Origin: Clostridia bacterium
GTDB lineage: Bacteria > Bacillota > Peptococcia > Peptococcales > BICA1-8
Length of the DNA: 54,003 nt
Assembly: GCA_030154225.1 (NCBI GenBank)
Contig: JASKKI010000008.1
Location: 1-54,003 of the forward strand
Direction of reading: 5' to 3'
Both the position numbers and the translations under genes were made by a program. The first letter of the stretch is position 1. Every line of letters starts with the position of its first letter. Shown here one piece after another: positions 1 to 8,440 of this stretch. Under the pieces are notes generated by a model, which saw only the letters and a program-made list of their open reading frames with translations, made no database searches and was not told the DNA's origin.

Positions 1-188
1 CTGAAGTAAAAATAAATTTTTTGTTCAAATACTATACACAAAATACATAAAATGTTATAGTATAGGTAATGTAAAAATGCACTTTTATATAATACAGTTA
101 CCTCGGGGGTGATAAAGAAAGTTGTTGGTATTATATTAAATTATAGATGTAGAAAACTTGATGAGAAATTAAAGGCGGACAAAAATAT

Positions 189-1226
189 ATGAATAGGAAA
201 TTGTTAGCAATAATCTCAATATTATTATTATTTGCCTTTGTAGCAACTGCTTGTGGTAGCAGTCAATCTAAGCAGGAAGAAAAGAAAGAAGAACCTAAAA
301 AAGAAGAACAAGCTAGTAACGAGCCTAAAGTTATTAAATTAGCTCATGTTGTAAATGAAAAAGATCCTTATCATTATAATGCTTTAAAATTTAAAGAAAT
401 TGTAGAACAAAAAACTAACGGAAAGGTAAAAGTTGAAGTATATCCAAATGCTGTTCTAGGTGATGAACGTACTTTAGTAGAGGGTATGCAGGTTGGAACA
501 GTAGACATGGGTATTATTACCAACGGACCTATTGCCAACTTCTTGCCAGAAATTGCAGTATTTGAAATGCCTTTCTTGTTCGCTTCACCGGAAGAAGCTT
601 ATAAAGTTCTTGATGGTGAGGTAGGGCAAAAAGTATTAAAAAAACTTGAACAAGTCAACTTAAAAGGTTTAGCTTTTAGTGAACGTGGTTTTAGAAATCT
701 TACTAACTCCAAGCGTCCTGTAAAAAAACCGGAAGATGTAGCTGGTTTAAAAATAAGGGTTATGGAAAACCCTGTATATATCGAAACATTTAAAGCTCTA
801 GGTGCTAATGCTGTACCGATGGCCTGGACAGAAGCTTTAACTGCTTTCCAGCAAGGTGCAGTTGATGGACAAGAAAATCCCATTAATGTAGCCTATGCTT
901 TCAAATTATATGAAACCCAAAAGTACTTATCTTTTACCAGACACACCTATGCTCCAGCAACTATTTTAATGAGCAAGAAACTATTTGATTCTTTAGATAA
1001 AGAAACTCAAGACATAATCGTTAGTGTTGCTCAAGAAACAGCACAACTTACCAGAAAGTGGATTGCTGAACAAATGCAAGAACAATTGAAAGTATTAAAA
1101 GAAAATGGTATGGAAATCGAAGAAAATCCCGATATTCCTGCCTTCCAAGAAGCAGTTAAACCTGTTTATGAAAAATATGGTAAGAAATTTGGTACATTAA
1201 TAGAGGAAATAAATCAAGCTAAATAA
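189..1226 (+). CDS. dctP: TRAP transporter substrate-binding lipoprotein (DctP family)
   Basis: Extracytoplasmic solute receptor of a tripartite ATP-independent periplasmic (TRAP) transporter; it captures a carboxylate-type ligand and hands it to the DctQM membrane complex. The protein has 345 residues. Residues 1-21 form a lipoprotein signal peptide ending in a lipobox-like Val-Ala-Thr-Ala before Cys22, so it should be lipid-anchored. A Lys/Glu-rich linker (about 27-46) precedes the DctP fold. The conserved stretches around FKEIVEQKTNGKVKVEVYP and GLKIRVMENPVY are typical of the family, including the Arg that usually binds the ligand carboxylate. It is first in a dctP-dctQ-dctM-ilvD run. A TATAAT lies at 88-93 without a clear -35. 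The ligand cannot be read from sequence. Confidence 0.92.
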   Translation: MNRKLLAIISILLLFAFVATACGSSQSKQEEKKEEPKKEEQASNEPKVIKLAHVVNEKDPYHYNALKFKEIVEQKTNGKVKVEVYPNAVLGDERTLVEGMQVGTVDMGIITNGPIANFLPEIAVFEMPFLFASPEEAYKVLDGEVGQKVLKKLEQVNLKGLAFSERGFRNLTNSKRPVKKPEDVAGLKIRVMENPVYIETFKALGANAVPMAWTEALTAFQQGAVDGQENPINVAYAFKLYETQKYLSFTRHTYAPATILMSKKLFDSLDKETQDIIVSVAQETAQLTRKWIAEQMQEQLKVLKENGMEIEENPDIPAFQEAVKPVYEKYGKKFGTLIEEINQAK

Positions 1227-1235
1227 CTTTAAGAA

Positions 1236-1269
1236 ATTGGCACCTTGCATTTTTAAGCAAGGTGCCAAT
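1236..1269 (+). promoter_or_regulatory. Intercistronic stem-loop between dctP and dctQ
   Basis: A perfect 13-bp stem (ATTGGCACCTTGC with its complement at 1257-1269) encloses an 8-nt loop just after the dctP stop codon. No T-run follows on the plus strand, so it is not a standard intrinsic terminator. In binding-protein transport operons such hairpins often protect the upstream mRNA and allow excess receptor over membrane subunits; that role is inferred here. Confidence 0.75.
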
Positions 1270-1291
1270 AAAATACACCGGGGGTAAATTT

Positions 1292-1795
1292 ATGAGTAGA
1301 GTTGTTCAAATCTTTGACCTTTTAAGTGAGAGTATTGATTGGCTAGTAACGCGATTGGTATTTATCCTTATAGCCGGTATGGTTCTAGTAACAACTTCCC
1401 AGGTAGTTTTCCGGGTTTTCTTTACAGCCCTTTCTTGGAGTGAAGAATTATCTCGGTATTTACTGGTCTGGGGAACCTTTTTTGGTGCTACCATGGCCTA
1501 TAAAAGAGGTAACCATATTGCTCTAACTTTTGTTGTTGAAGCTTTTGGTTCCAAGATGAAAAAAATATTCTCTATAATAATTTACATTTTATCTATGATA
1601 TTTTTTGGTTATGTAATTTATTATGGCTGGCAAATGATAAAAATGCAGGTTTTCCAAATTTCACCTGCCCTTTCCCTACCCATGCAATATGTTTACCTAA
1701 GTATACCAATTAGTTTATTTATTATGATTATTCATGCTTTAGCAGGAATAACTAAGGAATTTACCGATTTAGTAAATGGGGGTGAATTAAAGTGA
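1292..1795 (+). CDS. dctQ: TRAP transporter small permease subunit (DctQ family)
   Basis: Small four-helix membrane subunit that partners DctM and docks the substrate receptor. The start ATG at 1292 follows the SD sequence CGGGGGT at 1279-1285 and gives 167 residues. Hydrophobic segments are visible at roughly residues 14-36, 48-66, 86-108 and 128-150. The motif around SWSEELSRYLLVWGTFFGA is the DctQ signature region. It starts 65 nt after dctP, past a stem-loop, and its stop overlaps the dctM start (GTGA), indicating translational coupling. Confidence 0.9.
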   Translation: MSRVVQIFDLLSESIDWLVTRLVFILIAGMVLVTTSQVVFRVFFTALSWSEELSRYLLVWGTFFGATMAYKRGNHIALTFVVEAFGSKMKKIFSIIIYILSMIFFGYVIYYGWQMIKMQVFQISPALSLPMQYVYLSIPISLFIMIIHALAGITKEFTDLVNGGELK

Positions 1796-3051
1796 CCACC
1801 CTGTTATTCGGAACTTTTCTAATATTACTTTTATTAGGTGTTCCTGTAGCAATAGGTATCGGACTTACTTCACTGGTAGTTTTAATAAGCCAGGATACTT
1901 CATTGATCGTTTTACCCCAGAGAATGTTTGCGGGAACAGATTCTTTTCCACTGGTGGCAGTGCCCTTTTTTATTTTAGCGGGTGATTTATTAGCCCACGG
2001 AAAGGTTTCGGAAAAGCTGGTTCAGTTTGCAGATTCCATTCTAGGCTTTTTAAAAGGTGGGCTCTGGGTGGTAGCTGTTATGGCCTCCATGTTCTTTGCT
2101 GCTATATCTGGTTCAGGTGCTGCTACAACGGCAGCTGTGGGGACACCATTAATCCCTGAATTGAAGAAAAAGAATTATAGTGCTCAGTTTTCAGCAGCTT
2201 TAATAGCGGCAGGTGGATGTACTGGAGTTGTCATACCACCATCTGTACCTATGATCATTTATGCTGTCATAGCAGACCAATCTGTAGCAAAATTATTTTT
2301 AAATGGCTTTGTTCCAGGTATTTTAATGGGGGCAAGCTTAATAGCTATTGCTTTATTCATAGCTTATAAAAATAACTATCCTACAGGTGCTAAATTTTCT
2401 GTTGCTAATATCTGGCGGACATTTAAAGGTGCAATCTGGGGTTTAATGACACCGATAATCATCTTAGGTGGAATTTTTTCCGGGTATTTTACTCCATCAG
2501 AGGCAGCGGTAATAGCAGTAGATTGGGCGTTATTCGTAGCCATATTTATTTATAAAGATATGGGCTGGCGAGATATATTCAGGATTATTACCCGTTCAGC
2601 CATTACCATGTCAGTAATCATGTTTATTATTGCTACTTCTAATACATTGAGCTGGATTTTAGCCAATTGGCAAATTCCAAATCAAATTGCTAATGTAATT
2701 CTTTCATTATCCCAAAACAAATTTGTTTTGTTGTTATTAATAAATATCATTATTTTAATTGCCGGTATTTTTATGGAAACCGCTTCTGCATTAATAATTT
2801 TAACTCCTGTATTCTTGCCACTGGTTGAACAATTGGGTATAGATTTAATCCATTTCGGATTAATAATGGTAATTGGTTTAGCAATTGGTATGGTTACTCC
2901 TCCTGTTGCTATCAATCTTTATGTGGCCAGTACTATTTCCGATATTCCTATTGAAAAGATCAGTAAGTCGGTAATACCGTTAATGTTAAGTTTGGTATTT
3001 GTTTTGTTGGTAGTTACTTATTTACCTTTAATCTATGATGTTATTTTCTAG
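1792..3051 (+). CDS. dctM: TRAP transporter large permease subunit (DctM family)
   Basis: Large membrane subunit that carries out Na+-coupled substrate import in TRAP systems. The product has 419 residues, a usual length, and is hydrophobic throughout with about 12 predicted helices. Conserved family stretches include [19 protein letters not shown] near residue 105 and [15 protein letters not shown] near residue 365. The GTG start overlaps the dctQ stop and follows GGGGGTGA. The ilvD homologue begins 19 nt after its stop, so the transporter and dehydratase are probably co-transcribed. Confidence 0.94.
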   Translation: MTTLLFGTFLILLLLGVPVAIGIGLTSLVVLISQDTSLIVLPQRMFAGTDSFPLVAVPFFILAGDLLAHGKVSEKLVQFADSILGFLKGGLWVVAVMASMFFAAISGSGAATTAAVGTPLIPELKKKNYSAQFSAALIAAGGCTGVVIPPSVPMIIYAVIADQSVAKLFLNGFVPGILMGASLIAIALFIAYKNNYPTGAKFSVANIWRTFKGAIWGLMTPIIILGGIFSGYFTPSEAAVIAVDWALFVAIFIYKDMGWRDIFRIITRSAITMSVIMFIIATSNTLSWILANWQIPNQIANVILSLSQNKFVLLLLINIIILIAGIFMETASALIILTPVFLPLVEQLGIDLIHFGLIMVIGLAIGMVTPPVAINLYVASTISDIPIEKISKSVIPLMLSLVFVLLVVTYLPLIYDVIF

Positions 3052-3070
3052 AGTGAAAAGGAGGCAAATT

Positions 3071-4744
3071 ATGAGGAGTCATGAAGTAACAAAAGGAATT
3101 GCGAGAGCACCACACCGTTCTTTGTTTTATGCAATGGGATATTTGCCTGAGGATTTAAAAAAACCGCTCATTGCTGTAGTAAATGCCCACAATGAGGTTA
3201 TTCCAGGTCATTTTCATTTGGATGAAATAGCCCAGGCAGTAAAGCTTGGGGTTGCTACCGCCGGGGGGACCCCTATTGAATTTCCAGCTATCGGCATTTG
3301 TGATGGAATAGCTATGAATCACAGTGGGATGAAATATCCATTAGCCAGTCGGGAATTAATAGCTGATTCTATTGAAGCCATGATGATGGGACATAAGTTT
3401 GACGGTATGGTCTTAATAGGAAACTGTGATAAGATTGTACCTGGTATGCTTATGGCAGCGGCTCGTTTGAATATTCCTTCTATATATGTTAGTGGCGGGC
3501 CAATGTTACCTGGTCGCTATCAGGGTGAAGATACCGACTTGATAAAAGGTGCTTTTGAAGCAGTAGGAACTTGTGCCAGCGGTAAGATTACCGAAGAAAC
3601 ATTAGAAGAAATGGCCCAAACAGCTTGTCCAACCTGTGGTAGCTGTGCCGGAATGTATACCGCAAATACAATGAATTGTTTAGCCGAGGTTCTAGGATTG
3701 GCTTTACCTGGTAATGGCACTATCCCTGCTCCTTATGGTGCACGAAGAGGACTAGCTAAAAAAGCAGGACTTAAGATAATGGAATTAGTTGAAAAGGATA
3801 TTAAACCCAGAGATATTATGACTTTAAACGCTTTCCGGAACACTATTGCCGTAGATATGGCCATAGGTGGTTCTACCAATACAGTACTACATCTTATGGC
3901 TATTGCTAACCAGGCAGAGGTTAAACTAGATTTAGAAGAGTTTGATAAAGTGAGTTCTGTTACTCCGCATATTTGTAAATTGAGTCCTGCTAGTGAGCAC
4001 CGGATCAGCAATCTTCATGAAGCCGGGGGTATTCCGGGGGTCATAAAAAGACTGCTCACAGCAGGGTTAATTGATGGAGAAGCATTGAATGTCAGCGGAT
4101 TAAAGGTAGCGGAGATAGCCGAGAAAGCACAAATTTTTGATAATGAAGTTATTAGACCACTGGATAAAGCTTATTCACCAACAGGTGGTATTGCTATTTT
4201 AAAAGGTAATCTAGCTCCTGAAGGAGCAGTTATCAAACAAGGTGCAGTAGCCAAGGAAATGTATACCCATGAAGGTCCTGCGCGGGTCTTTAATTCTGAG
4301 GAAGAAGCCTTTGATGCCATTATGAGCGGCAAAATCAAAAAAGGTGATGTAGTAGTTGTTCGCTACGAAGGTCCTAAAGGTGGACCAGGTATGCGGGAAA
4401 TGTTAAGCCCTACAGCTGCTATTACCGGAATGGGTCTTAGTAAAGAGTGTGCGTTAATTACCGATGGAAGATTTTCCGGAGGTTCTAATGGTGCATCTGT
4501 TGGTCATATTTCCCCAGAAGCTGCGGAAGGTGGTCCCATTGGACTTCTAGAAGAAGGGGATATTATTCAACTGGATATACCTAACAGGATTTTAAATGTG
4601 AAGCTTTCTGATGAGGAGTTAGCGGCAAGAAAGGCAAAGTGGGTAAAACCACCAACCCAGGCCATGCCCAATTCCTATCTCAAAAGATATGCTGCTTTAG
4701 TTACTTCCGCCAGTACTGGGGCAGTAATGCGTGACGACTTGTAA
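3071..4744 (+). CDS. ilvD: Dihydroxy-acid dehydratase (IlvD/Edd family)
   Basis: Iron-sulfur dehydratase. The canonical member converts 2,3-dihydroxy-isovalerate and 2,3-dihydroxy-3-methylvalerate to 2-keto acids in branched-chain amino acid synthesis; relatives act on sugar acids. The ATG at 3071 follows AAAAGGAGG and yields 557 residues. Visible motifs are [13 protein letters not shown] (Cys77), [10 protein letters not shown] (Cys119), the [18 protein letters not shown] block (Cys192 the expected cluster ligand) and [19 protein letters not shown] near the C-terminus. No other branched-chain gene is adjacent; it instead follows a TRAP transporter at 19 nt. Close to classical IlvD in length and motifs, but a catabolic sugar-acid role is not excluded by context. 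Confidence 0.92.
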   Translation: MRSHEVTKGIARAPHRSLFYAMGYLPEDLKKPLIAVVNAHNEVIPGHFHLDEIAQAVKLGVATAGGTPIEFPAIGICDGIAMNHSGMKYPLASRELIADSIEAMMMGHKFDGMVLIGNCDKIVPGMLMAAARLNIPSIYVSGGPMLPGRYQGEDTDLIKGAFEAVGTCASGKITEETLEEMAQTACPTCGSCAGMYTANTMNCLAEVLGLALPGNGTIPAPYGARRGLAKKAGLKIMELVEKDIKPRDIMTLNAFRNTIAVDMAIGGSTNTVLHLMAIANQAEVKLDLEEFDKVSSVTPHICKLSPASEHRISNLHEAGGIPGVIKRLLTAGLIDGEALNVSGLKVAEIAEKAQIFDNEVIRPLDKAYSPTGGIAILKGNLAPEGAVIKQGAVAKEMYTHEGPARVFNSEEEAFDAIMSGKIKKGDVVVVRYEGPKGGPGMREMLSPTAAITGMGLSKECALITDGRFSGGSNGASVGHISPEAAEGGPIGLLEEGDIIQLDIPNRILNVKLSDEELAARKAKWVKPPTQAMPNSYLKRYAALVTSASTGAVMRDDL

Positions 4745-4782
4745 AAGGGCTCTAAAAGTGCTCCTGGCTGCGTTCCAGAAAG

Positions 4783-4827
4783 TGTCCGAAATCCTCAACA
4801 TATTAGTATACGTCTCCGGTTAGGACA
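4783..4827. repeat. REP-like imperfect inverted repeat
   Basis: TGTCC at 4783-4787 can pair with GGACA at 4823-4827 across a partly complementary interior, within a non-coding stretch downstream of ilvD. It sits directly beside a stronger inverted repeat at 4859-4911. This may be a remnant of a dispersed palindromic element; only one copy is visible here. Confidence 0.3.
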
Positions 4828-4858
4828 AATGTTATTAACAATATCAATTAATAATTTG

Positions 4859-4911
4859 GGGTCAGGCTTTTTATAAGTGTATAATTATAAGCACTTATCT
4901 AAGCCTGACCC
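4859..4911. repeat. Long two-part inverted repeat (REP/MITE-like hairpin)
   Basis: GGGTCAGGCTT at 4859-4869 is matched by its exact complement AAGCCTGACCC at 4901-4911. Inside, ATAAGTG (4873-4879) pairs with CACTTAT (4892-4898) around an AT-rich loop. The outer arms end in GGGTC/GACCC. No T-run follows, so it is not a simple terminator. The form resembles palindromes mobilised by REP-associated tyrosine (RAYT) transposases, but no transposase is in the window. The 4745-5029 gap holds no gene that I can see. Confidence 0.6.
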
Positions 4912-5029
4912 TATTTGTGTTAAACCAATCTAGCGCAAATAAAACCTTAAATTAGAATGTAAATTTGCAGGAATTTTGTGGAAAAGTATCGTACTATTTT
5001 ATCATCGATTATTTTTGGAGTGAGAATTA

Positions 5030-5650
5030 ATGTTTGATGATATTAGAGTAAATAAACAGGTATTGATTATTATTCTAGTAGTTACTATTGCTTTATCGTT
5101 TTGGGCAGGTGCTAAATATGCCCAGTGGCGATTAGTACAAGAGCCCTTAACAATAATTGATGAGAGTGTAGAAAATGAAGAAAAAATTGAGGAAGCTGAA
5201 CAGAAAGTTGAAGAACAGCCTGTCAAAATTTTTGTGCATATTACCGGTGCAGTAAAAAAACCGGGGGTATATCAATTACAGGAAGGGGCAAGACTGGAAG
5301 ACCTTTTAAAGTTGGCAATCCCAACGGAAGAAGCAGATGTAGATACCTACCTGAACCGGGCGGCACTATTATATGACCAGGAAAAAATAACAGTTTATAA
5401 AAAAGGTGAAAAGGTTTCCTTGCCTCAAATAACTGGTAAGACTGGTACTGTTAATAACAAGATTAATATAAATAATGCCTCACTTCAACAGTTAGAAACC
5501 CTTATCGGTATAGGGCCTACCAAAGCCCGGGCCATTGTTGATTACCGGAATAATAATGGAAGATTTAATTCCATTGAGGAGCTAATGAATGTTAAGGGGA
5601 TAGGACAGGCCACCTTTGATAAGCTAAAAGATCAAATAACGGTAAATTAA
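5030..5650 (+). CDS. comEA: Competence protein ComEA (SLBB + helix-hairpin-helix DNA-binding)
   Basis: Membrane-anchored DNA receptor for natural transformation that passes DNA to the ComEC channel. The 206-residue protein has one N-terminal membrane helix (about 11-28), an acidic linker (42-64), an SLBB domain (about 66-124, KIFVHITGAVKKPGVYQL) and a C-terminal double helix-hairpin-helix domain (145-206) with GIGPTKA at 160-166 and GIGQATF at 190-196. SD TTTTGGAGTGAG precedes the ATG. In most Firmicutes comEA adjoins comEC; here comEC lies about 6 kb downstream, separated by the oppositely oriented hyd maturation operon. Confidence 0.93.
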   Translation: MFDDIRVNKQVLIIILVVTIALSFWAGAKYAQWRLVQEPLTIIDESVENEEKIEEAEQKVEEQPVKIFVHITGAVKKPGVYQLQEGARLEDLLKLAIPTEEADVDTYLNRAALLYDQEKITVYKKGEKVSLPQITGKTGTVNNKININNASLQQLETLIGIGPTKARAIVDYRNNNGRFNSIEELMNVKGIGQATFDKLKDQITVN

Positions 5651-5657
5651 ATATAAG

Positions 5658-5703
5658 GTTAAGGTTAAGGTAAAGGTTAAGAAAAAAATCTTTTCCTTAA
5701 CCT
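5658..5703. repeat. GGTTAA-type short tandem repeats with hairpin between convergent genes
   Basis: Four degenerate GGTTAA/GGTAAA units run from 5658 to 5680, and AGGTTAAG (5674-5681) pairs with CTTAACCT (5696-5703). It lies between the convergent comEA and hydF stops. A T-tract does not directly follow the stem on either strand, so terminator function is uncertain. Confidence 0.4.
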
Positions 5704-5808
5704 AGCGAAGCGAAACCTCAACTTTATCGGTGGACGGAGCACATTGTGATAAACTGACCTTCATCATTACACGTCAAGAAGGATTACATTCATGGTCACA
5801 CTTTTTTA

Positions 5809-7032
5809 CTATAAAACATTATATTCAATCCCGAAGGGCTTTAAGGCTCTGGGTAAAATGCCGTGAACATGGGCGATTAACACCCCGTAATTGACAATTG
5901 GTATACCTTGGTCTTTGACCTGTTTTATCCGATAAAGCATTTCTTTACGGTTTAACATACATCCGCCACAATGAACTACCAGTTTATACTCTTCTAGGTT
6001 ATCAGGAAATTTGCTACCATTGGCAAATTCAATTGATAATTCTCCGCCCACCAATTGCCTGAGCCAGCGGGGAATTTTAACCTTACCAATATCATCAGGT
6101 TGTTGGTGATGGGTACAAGCTTCGGCGATTAAGATCTTATCTCTGGGCTTTAGGCTGTCAATGGTTTTTGCTCCCCGAACTAGGGTCAAAAGGTCCCCTT
6201 TATACCTGGCCATCAGGATTGAAAATGAAGTTAAAGGTACGTCCGGTGGAGTATCGGCAGAAACTTTCATAAAAGCCTGAGAATCGGTAACCACCAGTTT
6301 TGGTGGCTCTTTTAAAGCTAAAAAAGCTTGCTTTAATTCATACTCTTTACAAACAACTGTCAGGCAGTCATGGTCTAAAATATCCCGGATAGTTTGAACC
6401 TGGGGTAATATTAACCGTCCTTTAGGGGCTGCCATATCAATGGGGACAACTAAAATTACCATATCACCTGGTTCCAGTAAGTCCCCTACGATAGCTGGTG
6501 CCAGCCAGTCGACAGGCTTAATTTTGCTCAAATGTTGTTTGAGATTGATAATTCCTTTTTTGGATAAAGTACTAACCCAAACATAAGGTAGATCATATTT
6601 TCCGGTAAATTCTTGTTCTAACCGGGATTTTTTTAGTTGATTCAACAAATCTTCTTTATTTAAGACTACAATTAAAGGGATTTTTCTATCTTGACAAAGA
6701 TTAATCACTTTATCTTCATAATTACTAAAACCTAACACAGAATCAACAACTAACAGGGCCACATCAGTCTTTTCTAAAACATCCATGGATTTTTTAACCC
6801 GTAGGTCACCTAAAGAACCTTCATCATCAATTCCCGCTGTATCAATAAGCATGACCGGACCTACAGGTAAGATCTCCATTGCTTTATATACCGGGTCAGT
6901 AGTAGTTCCCGGGATATGAGAAACTAGAGCTATATCTTGATTGGTTAAAGCATTGATTAAGCTGGACTTTCCAGCATTGCGACGGCCAAATAAAGCTATG
7001 TGTAAACGTGAACCCTTAGGAGTTTCCTGCAT
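5809..7032 (-). CDS. hydF: [FeFe] hydrogenase H-cluster maturation GTPase HydF
   Basis: Scaffold GTPase on which the 2Fe subcluster of [FeFe] hydrogenase is assembled before transfer to HydA. The start chosen is ATG at 7032 behind AAGGTGGTG, giving 407 residues; an upstream TTG at 7056 is in frame but lacks a good SD. G1 is GRRNAGKS at 16-23, G3 DTAG at 64-67, G4 NKED at 125-128. The C-terminal cluster-binding domain carries Cys306 and His308 (CTHH) and His354-Cys355-x2-Cys358 (HCGGC), the HydF CxH...HCxxC signature. It is last in the maturation operon and overlaps the 3' end of the lyase gene by 17 nt. Confidence 0.96.
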   Translation of the reverse strand: MQETPKGSRLHIALFGRRNAGKSSLINALTNQDIALVSHIPGTTTDPVYKAMEILPVGPVMLIDTAGIDDEGSLGDLRVKKSMDVLEKTDVALLVVDSVLGFSNYEDKVINLCQDRKIPLIVVLNKEDLLNQLKKSRLEQEFTGKYDLPYVWVSTLSKKGIINLKQHLSKIKPVDWLAPAIVGDLLEPGDMVILVVPIDMAAPKGRLILPQVQTIRDILDHDCLTVVCKEYELKQAFLALKEPPKLVVTDSQAFMKVSADTPPDVPLTSFSILMARYKGDLLTLVRGAKTIDSLKPRDKILIAEACTHHQQPDDIGKVKIPRWLRQLVGGELSIEFANGSKFPDNLEEYKLVVHCGGCMLNRKEMLYRIKQVKDQGIPIVNYGVLIAHVHGILPRALKPFGIEYNVL

Positions 7033-8431
7033 TACTATCACCACCTTTTCCTGCAATCCCCGGTCGAGCCAGTTCCCGGTAGTCGAGGATTTTTTCTATT
7101 TCATTTTCCGTCAACATTTTTAATTCTTTTACCGCTTGCCGCACCGGAATATTTTTTTCTCTGGCCAGTTTAATAACTTCTGCCGTTTTCTGGTAGCCCA
7201 GGTGGGGTACTAAAACCGGGGCCATAATTAAACTTTTCTCAACAAGCTCTTGACAATGGGCGTAATTTGCCTTAATTCCTTTGATACATTTTTCTGCTAA
7301 AATTTGTGCCCCGTGGGTTAAAAGCTCAATAGCATTTAAAAGATTATGAGCTACTAAGGGTAAAAAGGCATTCAACTCCAGCTGGCCATTATGGCAGGCC
7401 AGTGTAATGGCTAGATCAGCGGCCATGACCTGAAAAGTAACGTGGTTAACGGCTTCAGGGATAATTGGGTTGACTTTCCCGGGCATAATACTGGAGCCGG
7501 CCTGCATTTCGGGAAGTTGAATCTCAGCCAATCCTGTAATAGGTCCAGATGAAAGCAGGCGTAGATCAGAGGCAATTTTGTTTAAATTAACCGCTGCCGC
7601 CTTCAGTAATCCCGAAACTTCCACAAAAACATCAGTATTTTGAGTTATATCAATCATATTTTCTGCTCTGGCCAGGCCTATACCGGTATTTTGTCGCAGT
7701 TTTTCAATTACCAGATAGATATATTCCCGGGGTGCGTTGATACCTGTTCCAACGGCAGTTCCGCCCAGGTTAACCTGGCGTAACCGTTCTTCAACTTTAA
7801 AGATTCGCCAGCGGTCCCTGGAAACGGCCTGGGCATAAGCGCTAAATTCCTGTCCTAAAGTAATGGGTAAGGCATCCTGCAACTGGGTACGACCTGGTTT
7901 GATGATACCGGCAAATTCTGCTTCTTTTTCCTGAAGGCTGTCTTGTAGATAGGCCATACTTTCACTTAAAGGTAACAGTAATTGAATAGCTGCTATTCTT
8001 AAAGCCGTAGGATATACATCATTTGTGGACTGGTGCATATTAACATCATCAAGGGGATTAACTAAATATTGGCCTTTGGAGCCGCCTAAGAGTTCAGTAG
8101 CCCTATTTGCCAGAACTTCATTTACATTCATATTGGTTGAAGTACCGGCCCCACCCTGCAGGGCATCCAGAGGGAACTGGTCCAGGAATTTACCGGCTAA
8201 AATTTCCGCACCGGCTTCCATAATGGCATATCCTTTGTTTTCCGAGAGAAAGCCCAGCTCCATGTTGGCTTGAGCTGCTGAAATTTTAACTAACACTAAA
8301 GCTTTGATTAACTGCTGGTGTACTTTTTGCCCTGATAGGGGAAAATTATCTACTGCCCTTTGGGTATGGATCCCCCAGTAAACATCAGTGGGAAGAAGTT
8401 TTTCTCCTAAAAAATCTTTTTCTGTTCTCAT
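7016..8431 (-). CDS. aspA: Aspartate ammonia-lyase-like enzyme (aspartase/fumarase superfamily)
   Basis: Predicted to cleave L-aspartate to fumarate and ammonia. It has the superfamily architecture throughout, with TSTNMNVNEVLANRA near residue 100, the active-site histidine region MHQSTNDVYPTALR near 135, the catalytic loop GSSIMPGKVNP near 315 and the C-terminal small domain. The preferred ATG at 8431 follows AGGTGATG; ATG 8437 and GTG 8440 are alternatives (471-474 residues). It lies between hydG and hydF with no gap on either side. Aspartase-like genes recur in hyd maturation operons of Clostridia, and an ammonia-supply role for the azadithiolate bridge has been considered. Related fumarase or other lyase specificity cannot be ruled out, but aspartase is favoured by context and loop sequence. 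Confidence 0.88.
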   Translation of the reverse strand: MRTEKDFLGEKLLPTDVYWGIHTQRAVDNFPLSGQKVHQQLIKALVLVKISAAQANMELGFLSENKGYAIMEAGAEILAGKFLDQFPLDALQGGAGTSTNMNVNEVLANRATELLGGSKGQYLVNPLDDVNMHQSTNDVYPTALRIAAIQLLLPLSESMAYLQDSLQEKEAEFAGIIKPGRTQLQDALPITLGQEFSAYAQAVSRDRWRIFKVEERLRQVNLGGTAVGTGINAPREYIYLVIEKLRQNTGIGLARAENMIDITQNTDVFVEVSGLLKAAAVNLNKIASDLRLLSSGPITGLAEIQLPEMQAGSSIMPGKVNPIIPEAVNHVTFQVMAADLAITLACHNGQLELNAFLPLVAHNLLNAIELLTHGAQILAEKCIKGIKANYAHCQELVEKSLIMAPVLVPHLGYQKTAEVIKLAREKNIPVRQAVKELKMLTENEIEKILDYRELARPGIAGKGGDSNAGNS

Positions 8432-8440
8432 TGCCATCAC

